Shown here one piece after another: positions 5,812-8,142 of a stretch of 8,142 nucleotides of DNA (position 1 is its first letter; every line of letters begins with the position of its first letter). The translations under genes were made by a program, and so were the position numbers. The stretch is from positions 372 to 8,513 of the forward strand of contig DGYN01000030.1 in assembly GCA_002398405.1 (NCBI GenBank), written 5' to 3'. The notes under the pieces are model-generated. The model was not told the origin of the DNA, did no database searches, and was given only the letters and a program-made list of their open reading frames with translations. Origin of the DNA: Caulobacteraceae bacterium UBA5005. GTDB lineage: Bacteria > Pseudomonadota > Alphaproteobacteria > Caulobacterales > Caulobacteraceae.

Positions 5812-6579
5812 ATGCGTTGCCGCGTAACCGTCCTGGCCATGGTGCTAACCCTCCCGATCGCCGGCGCGGCCCGGGCCGGGGAGACGGCGTGCTGGTTCGA
5901 GAATGGGGCGGTCATCGTTCCGGCGGCGATCGCCGACATGGCCGGCGACTATGTGCTCGACCTCTCGGCGCCGCGCACCCTGCTGCACGAGACCAAGGCC
6001 CAGATGGCGGGGATCACCGCGCCGGCGCTGACCCTGCCCGTTCAGGTCGCGGGCCTCAGGGCCCCGGCCGTGTCGGTCAAGGTCGCCGACCTGGACGCGC
6101 GCGGCGCCGGTTTCGTCACCCCGATCGCCGGGGTCATCGGCATGGACGTCCTGACCGGACACGGGGTGGAGATCGACTTCGCCCCCTGCCGAGTGCGCAT
6201 CGACCAGCCGTGGAGCGCGGCCCGTCAGGTCGTGTTTCCGGTCGAGATGATCGACGGCCTGCCGACCATCGTCGCGGCCGTCAGCGACGGCCCCACGGCC
6301 CTGCGCGGCGCCTTCGCCATCGACACCGCCTCCAAGGCCATGAGCCGGCTCTCCACGCGGGGAGCGACCGCGACCGGCAAGCTCGACCCGAACGCCCGCC
6401 ACATCGCGCCGGCCCGGCTGCGCGCCCTGTCGATCGGCGGCGTGCTGGCCGAGAACGTCCCCGCCACCCTGGCCGACGACCTGCCGGAGGGTGTCGACGG
6501 GACCCTGGGCACGGCGCTTTGGGCCGGTCACCGTCTGCGCCTGTCGGCCGACGCCCGCACCTTGTCGGTCGCGCCCTGA
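5812..6579 (+). CDS. Exported protein with two retropepsin-like lobes and degenerate catalytic motifs
   Basis: A Sec signal peptide opens the protein (MRCR, hydrophobic core, AGAARA, cleavage after Ala22). The mature 233 residues look like two tandem retropepsin-like (aspartyl-protease-2 type) lobes. Lobe 1 has VLDLSAPRTLL (48-58) where the catalytic D-[TS]-G would lie, and ends with GVIGMDVLTGHGVEIDF (107-123), a strong match to the family's G-x-x-G-x-[DN]-x-L motif. Lobe 2 repeats the plan, with FAIDTASKAMSRLS (168-181) and GTLGTALWAGHRLRLS (230-245). Asp50 and Asp171 remain, but the Gly after D-T is replaced in both, so activity is uncertain; a binding or structural role is possible. Two cysteines (27 and 126) could form a disulfide. 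No Shine-Dalgarno is visible before the ATG. The stop overlaps the GNAT start by 1 nt (TGATG). I know no named family for this exact arrangement. Confidence 0.75.
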   Translation: MRCRVTVLAMVLTLPIAGAARAGETACWFENGAVIVPAAIADMAGDYVLDLSAPRTLLHETKAQMAGITAPALTLPVQVAGLRAPAVSVKVADLDARGAGFVTPIAGVIGMDVLTGHGVEIDFAPCRVRIDQPWSAARQVVFPVEMIDGLPTIVAAVSDGPTALRGAFAIDTASKAMSRLSTRGATATGKLDPNARHIAPARLRALSIGGVLAENVPATLADDLPEGVDGTLGTALWAGHRLRLSADARTLSVAP

Positions 6580-7049
6580 TGCTGATCGAAGCCAAGCCCG
6601 ACGACTTCGCCGCCCTGCTTCGCGGCGAAGCGCCAGCCCCCTATCGCCTGGCCGACAGCCCGGTGGCCCCACCCGAGGTGCTGGACATGCTGGCGCAGCT
6701 GGCCGACCAGATCCGCGCGGTGTTCAGCCCCAGCGCCTGGATGATGGTGGAAGACGGCGAGGTCGTGGGCCTGATCTCGTCCGTCCAGCCGCTGGACACG
6801 GCCGACCGATCCTTGATGATCGGCTATGGCGTCGCCCCCACCCGCTGGGGTCGAGGCGCCGCCACCCGCGCCGTCGCCGACCTGGCGGCCTGGGCCCGGG
6901 GGGATGATCGCGTCCACGTCCTGACGGCGGAGACCTCGGTCGACAACCCCGCCTCCCAGACGGTGCTGAGCCGCAACGGCTTCCAGGCCGTGGGCGAGCG
7001 CGAGGACAGCGAGGACGGGTCGCTGATCGTGTGGCGGCTGGACCTGTAA
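6579..7049 (+). CDS. GNAT-family N-acetyltransferase
   Basis: GNAT enzymes move an acetyl group from acetyl-CoA to an amine on a protein, amino acid, antibiotic or small molecule. The 156-residue protein shows the acetyl-CoA pyrophosphate loop RWGRGAA (89-95) after the beta strand LMIGYGVAP (79-87), and the later motif DNPASQTVLSRNGFQAVGE (122-140), as in RimJ/RimL-like members, where an Asn starts the helix and GF marks the last strand. The ATG shares one base with the previous stop (TGATG) and has no Shine-Dalgarno of its own, so it is probably translated by coupling. An open frame extends upstream across the previous gene but is only a GC-driven shadow. The substrate cannot be predicted. 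A strong hairpin terminator begins 11 nt after the stop. Confidence 0.88.
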   Translation: MLIEAKPDDFAALLRGEAPAPYRLADSPVAPPEVLDMLAQLADQIRAVFSPSAWMMVEDGEVVGLISSVQPLDTADRSLMIGYGVAPTRWGRGAATRAVADLAAWARGDDRVHVLTAETSVDNPASQTVLSRNGFQAVGEREDSEDGSLIVWRLDL

Positions 7050-7060
7050 CCCGCAAAGAA

Positions 7061-7090
7061 GAAGGGCCCGGTGTTTCCACCGGGCCCTTC
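7061..7090. terminator. Bidirectional intrinsic terminator between GNAT and petC
   Basis: GAAGGGCCCGGTG (7061-7073) and its exact complement (7078-7090) form a 13-bp GC-rich stem with a 4-nt TTTC loop. On the minus strand it is followed by TTCTTT, a fair T-tract for ending petC. On the plus strand the flank is less T-rich, with TTTT only 12 nt further on, so termination there relies mainly on stem strength. It lies between convergent genes, where a shared terminator is expected. Confidence 0.88.
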
Positions 7091-7120
7091 GAACTTCAGT
7101 CCTTTTGGCGCTGAGCCCGC

Positions 7121-7975
7121 TTAGTGCGACTCGTTGCGCCACACGGTCTTGTAGCTGGCGTACAGCAGGCCCGAGAGCAGGACGAGATAGATCAGAACGG
7201 CAAAGCCGGTCTGCTTGCGCTCTTCGAGCTTGGGCTCGGCGGCCCACATCAGGAACGCCGAAACGTCCTTGGCCTGCTGATCCAGGGTCGACTTGGTGCC
7301 GTCGTCGAACGTCACCAGGCCGGCCTTCAGCGGCGGGGCCATGGCGATGAAGCCGCCCGGCGGGACGTGCTCGTGGCTGCCCGACCAGGCCGAGGTCAGG
7401 TCGCCCGGGAAGTACGGGTTATAGTGACTGCCGGTCGGAACCTTCAGGCCCTTCGGCGGATCCACATAGCCGGTCACCACCGAGTAGATGTGGTTCGGCC
7501 CCTCTTCACGGGCCTTGGCCAGCAGCGACATGTCCGGCGGCAGGGCGCCGCCGTTCGAGGCGCGGGCCGCGGCTTCGTTGGCGAAGGGCGCGGGGAAGTG
7601 GTCCGCGCTGGTGGCCGGACGCTTGATGGCGTCGCCGGTTTCACCGTCGATGTCGGCGACCTCGTAGTCCTTGGCGATCGCCTTGACCCACGGGTTGTCG
7701 TTCGAGTTCGGATACTTCTCGCTGTAGAACGGGCCGCCCTTGTCGCCGAGGTTGCGGAACGCCACCAGCTTCATCGCGTGGCAGGCCGAGCAGACCTCGC
7801 GATAAACCTTGTAGCCGCGCTGCAGCTGGGCCTGGTCGAACTTGCCGAACGGGCCTTCGAACGACCAGTGAACTTCCTTGGCCTTCAGCGCGCCGCCATT
7901 GGCGAGCGCCGGACCGGCGACGCCGACCGTCAGGAGACCGACAGCCGCCGCGAGAACCGAGAGTTTGCGGAGCAT
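7121..7975 (-). CDS. petC: Cytochrome c1, ubiquinol-cytochrome c reductase subunit
   Basis: Cytochrome c1 takes electrons from the Rieske protein of the bc1 complex (complex III) and passes them to a periplasmic cytochrome c. The 284 residues start with a signal peptide (cleavage after Ala26 in GPALA). Haem c attaches at CSACH (Cys62, Cys65, His66); the sixth ligand is Met212 in AMAPPL. The conserved patch NGGALPPDMSLL (141-152) and TGYVDPP (168-174) are family hallmarks. One C-terminal membrane helix (about 257-276) anchors the globular domain, ending in a charged tail. I take the ATG at 7975, not a TTG at 7984, because AAGGG lies 9 nt before the ATG but directly touches the TTG. That ribosome-binding site overlaps the end of petB, with only 5 nt between the genes, so translation is coupled. 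c1 is a separate gene here, unlike the fused fbcH of some rhizobia. Confidence 0.97.
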   Translation of the reverse strand: MLRKLSVLAAAVGLLTVGVAGPALANGGALKAKEVHWSFEGPFGKFDQAQLQRGYKVYREVCSACHAMKLVAFRNLGDKGGPFYSEKYPNSNDNPWVKAIAKDYEVADIDGETGDAIKRPATSADHFPAPFANEAAARASNGGALPPDMSLLAKAREEGPNHIYSVVTGYVDPPKGLKVPTGSHYNPYFPGDLTSAWSGSHEHVPPGGFIAMAPPLKAGLVTFDDGTKSTLDQQAKDVSAFLMWAAEPKLEERKQTGFAVLIYLVLLSGLLYASYKTVWRNESH

Positions 7976-7980
7976 CGGGA

Positions 7981-8142
7981 TCAACCCTTATGAGCGTCGG
8001 CCGAGAGGGCCGGCGAAGCGATCGAGTCCGGAACCGGCAGGGTCTTTTCGACCAGACCCAGGACCGGGAGCACGACCAGGAAGAAAGCGAAGTAGTAGAG
8101 CGAGGCGACGCGGCTGAGCCACACGAAGCTGTTCAGGTCCGA
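7981..8142 (-). CDS. petB: Cytochrome b of the bc1 complex, C-terminal end only
   Basis: Only the last 53 residues are inside the window; the gene continues past the right edge. The frame read leftward from base 8142 gives SDLNSFVWLSRVASLYYFAF, then FLVVLPVLGLVEKTLPVPDS, ending SADAHKG before TGA. This is the last transmembrane helix and tail of a bacterial cytochrome b, the haem-bearing quinol-oxidising subunit of complex III: RVASLYYFAFFLVVLPVLG is the helix and the E-K-T-L-P-x-P-x-S-I segment follows it in proteobacterial homologues. No haem ligand or Qo-site motif falls in this part. The stop (7981-7983) is 5 nt before the petC start, and its final codons AAG GGT double as the petC ribosome-binding site. 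The open reading frame is too short here to stand out by length. Confidence 0.93.
   Translation of the reverse strand, partial: SDLNSFVWLSRVASLYYFAFFLVVLPVLGLVEKTLPVPDSIASPALSADAHKG

Noticed and set aside
5817..6578. Upstream in-frame extension of the GNAT gene
   Set aside because: The translation is Arg/Gly/Pro-rich shadow of the retropepsin-like gene; GNAT homology starts at the ATG at 6579.
7124..7993. Plus-strand open frame of 289 codons opposite petC
   Set aside because: Shadow of petC, which has haem-binding and membrane motifs on the other strand.

Overview
The window is GC-rich, densely coded bacterial chromosome. Gene content points to an alphaproteobacterium, most likely of the Caulobacterales (Caulobacter/Phenylobacterium type). 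Reasons are the long CTC-type L25 with an Ala/Glu-rich tail, separate cytochrome b and c1 genes, an exact match to the Caulobacter-type -10 element GCTANAWC before rplY, and typical signal peptides. The taxon is inferred from these features and was not tested by a search. No tRNA, rRNA, insertion sequence, prophage or CRISPR array was seen.

Layout from left to right. (1) Bases 1-813: the 3' part of an unrecognised gene with a four-cysteine C-terminal module and a Pro/Ala/Lys tail. (2) 814-1058: a non-coding stretch with a REP/BIME-like element, made of two hairpins facing each other plus short tandem repeats. (3) 1059-4254: a plus-strand translation/stress cluster, rplY (L25), pth (peptidyl-tRNA hydrolase), ychF (Obg-family ATPase) and a Sir2-family NAD-dependent deacylase. 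ychF and sir2 overlap by 8 nt. (4) 4251-4907, minus strand: a secreted ricin-B-type lectin ending in five 8-residue repeats (LVAQGGGN). Its stop codon overlaps the sir2 stop. (5) 4908-5057: a divergent intergenic region with small palindromes. (6) 5058-7049, plus strand: a dienelactone-hydrolase-family protein, an exported protein with two retropepsin-like lobes, and a GNAT acetyltransferase overlapping it by 1 nt. (7) 7061-7090: a strong bidirectional terminator. (8) 7121-8142, minus strand: cytochrome c1 (petC) and the 3' end of cytochrome b (petB), two core subunits of respiratory complex III, translationally coupled.

The rplY-pth-ychF block links a 5S rRNA-binding ribosomal protein, peptidyl-tRNA recycling and a ribosome-associated ATPase, a sensible housekeeping unit. 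petB-petC belongs to aerobic respiration. The accessory material lies between them: the lectin, the hydrolase and the degenerate protease-like protein.

No clear new multi-gene system is visible. The points most worth a second look are the bilobed retropepsin-like protein with altered catalytic motifs, the lectin with its glycine-rich octapeptide repeats, the hydrolase lacking the usual DLH glutamate, the REP/BIME-like element, and the duplicated cysteine module of the first gene.
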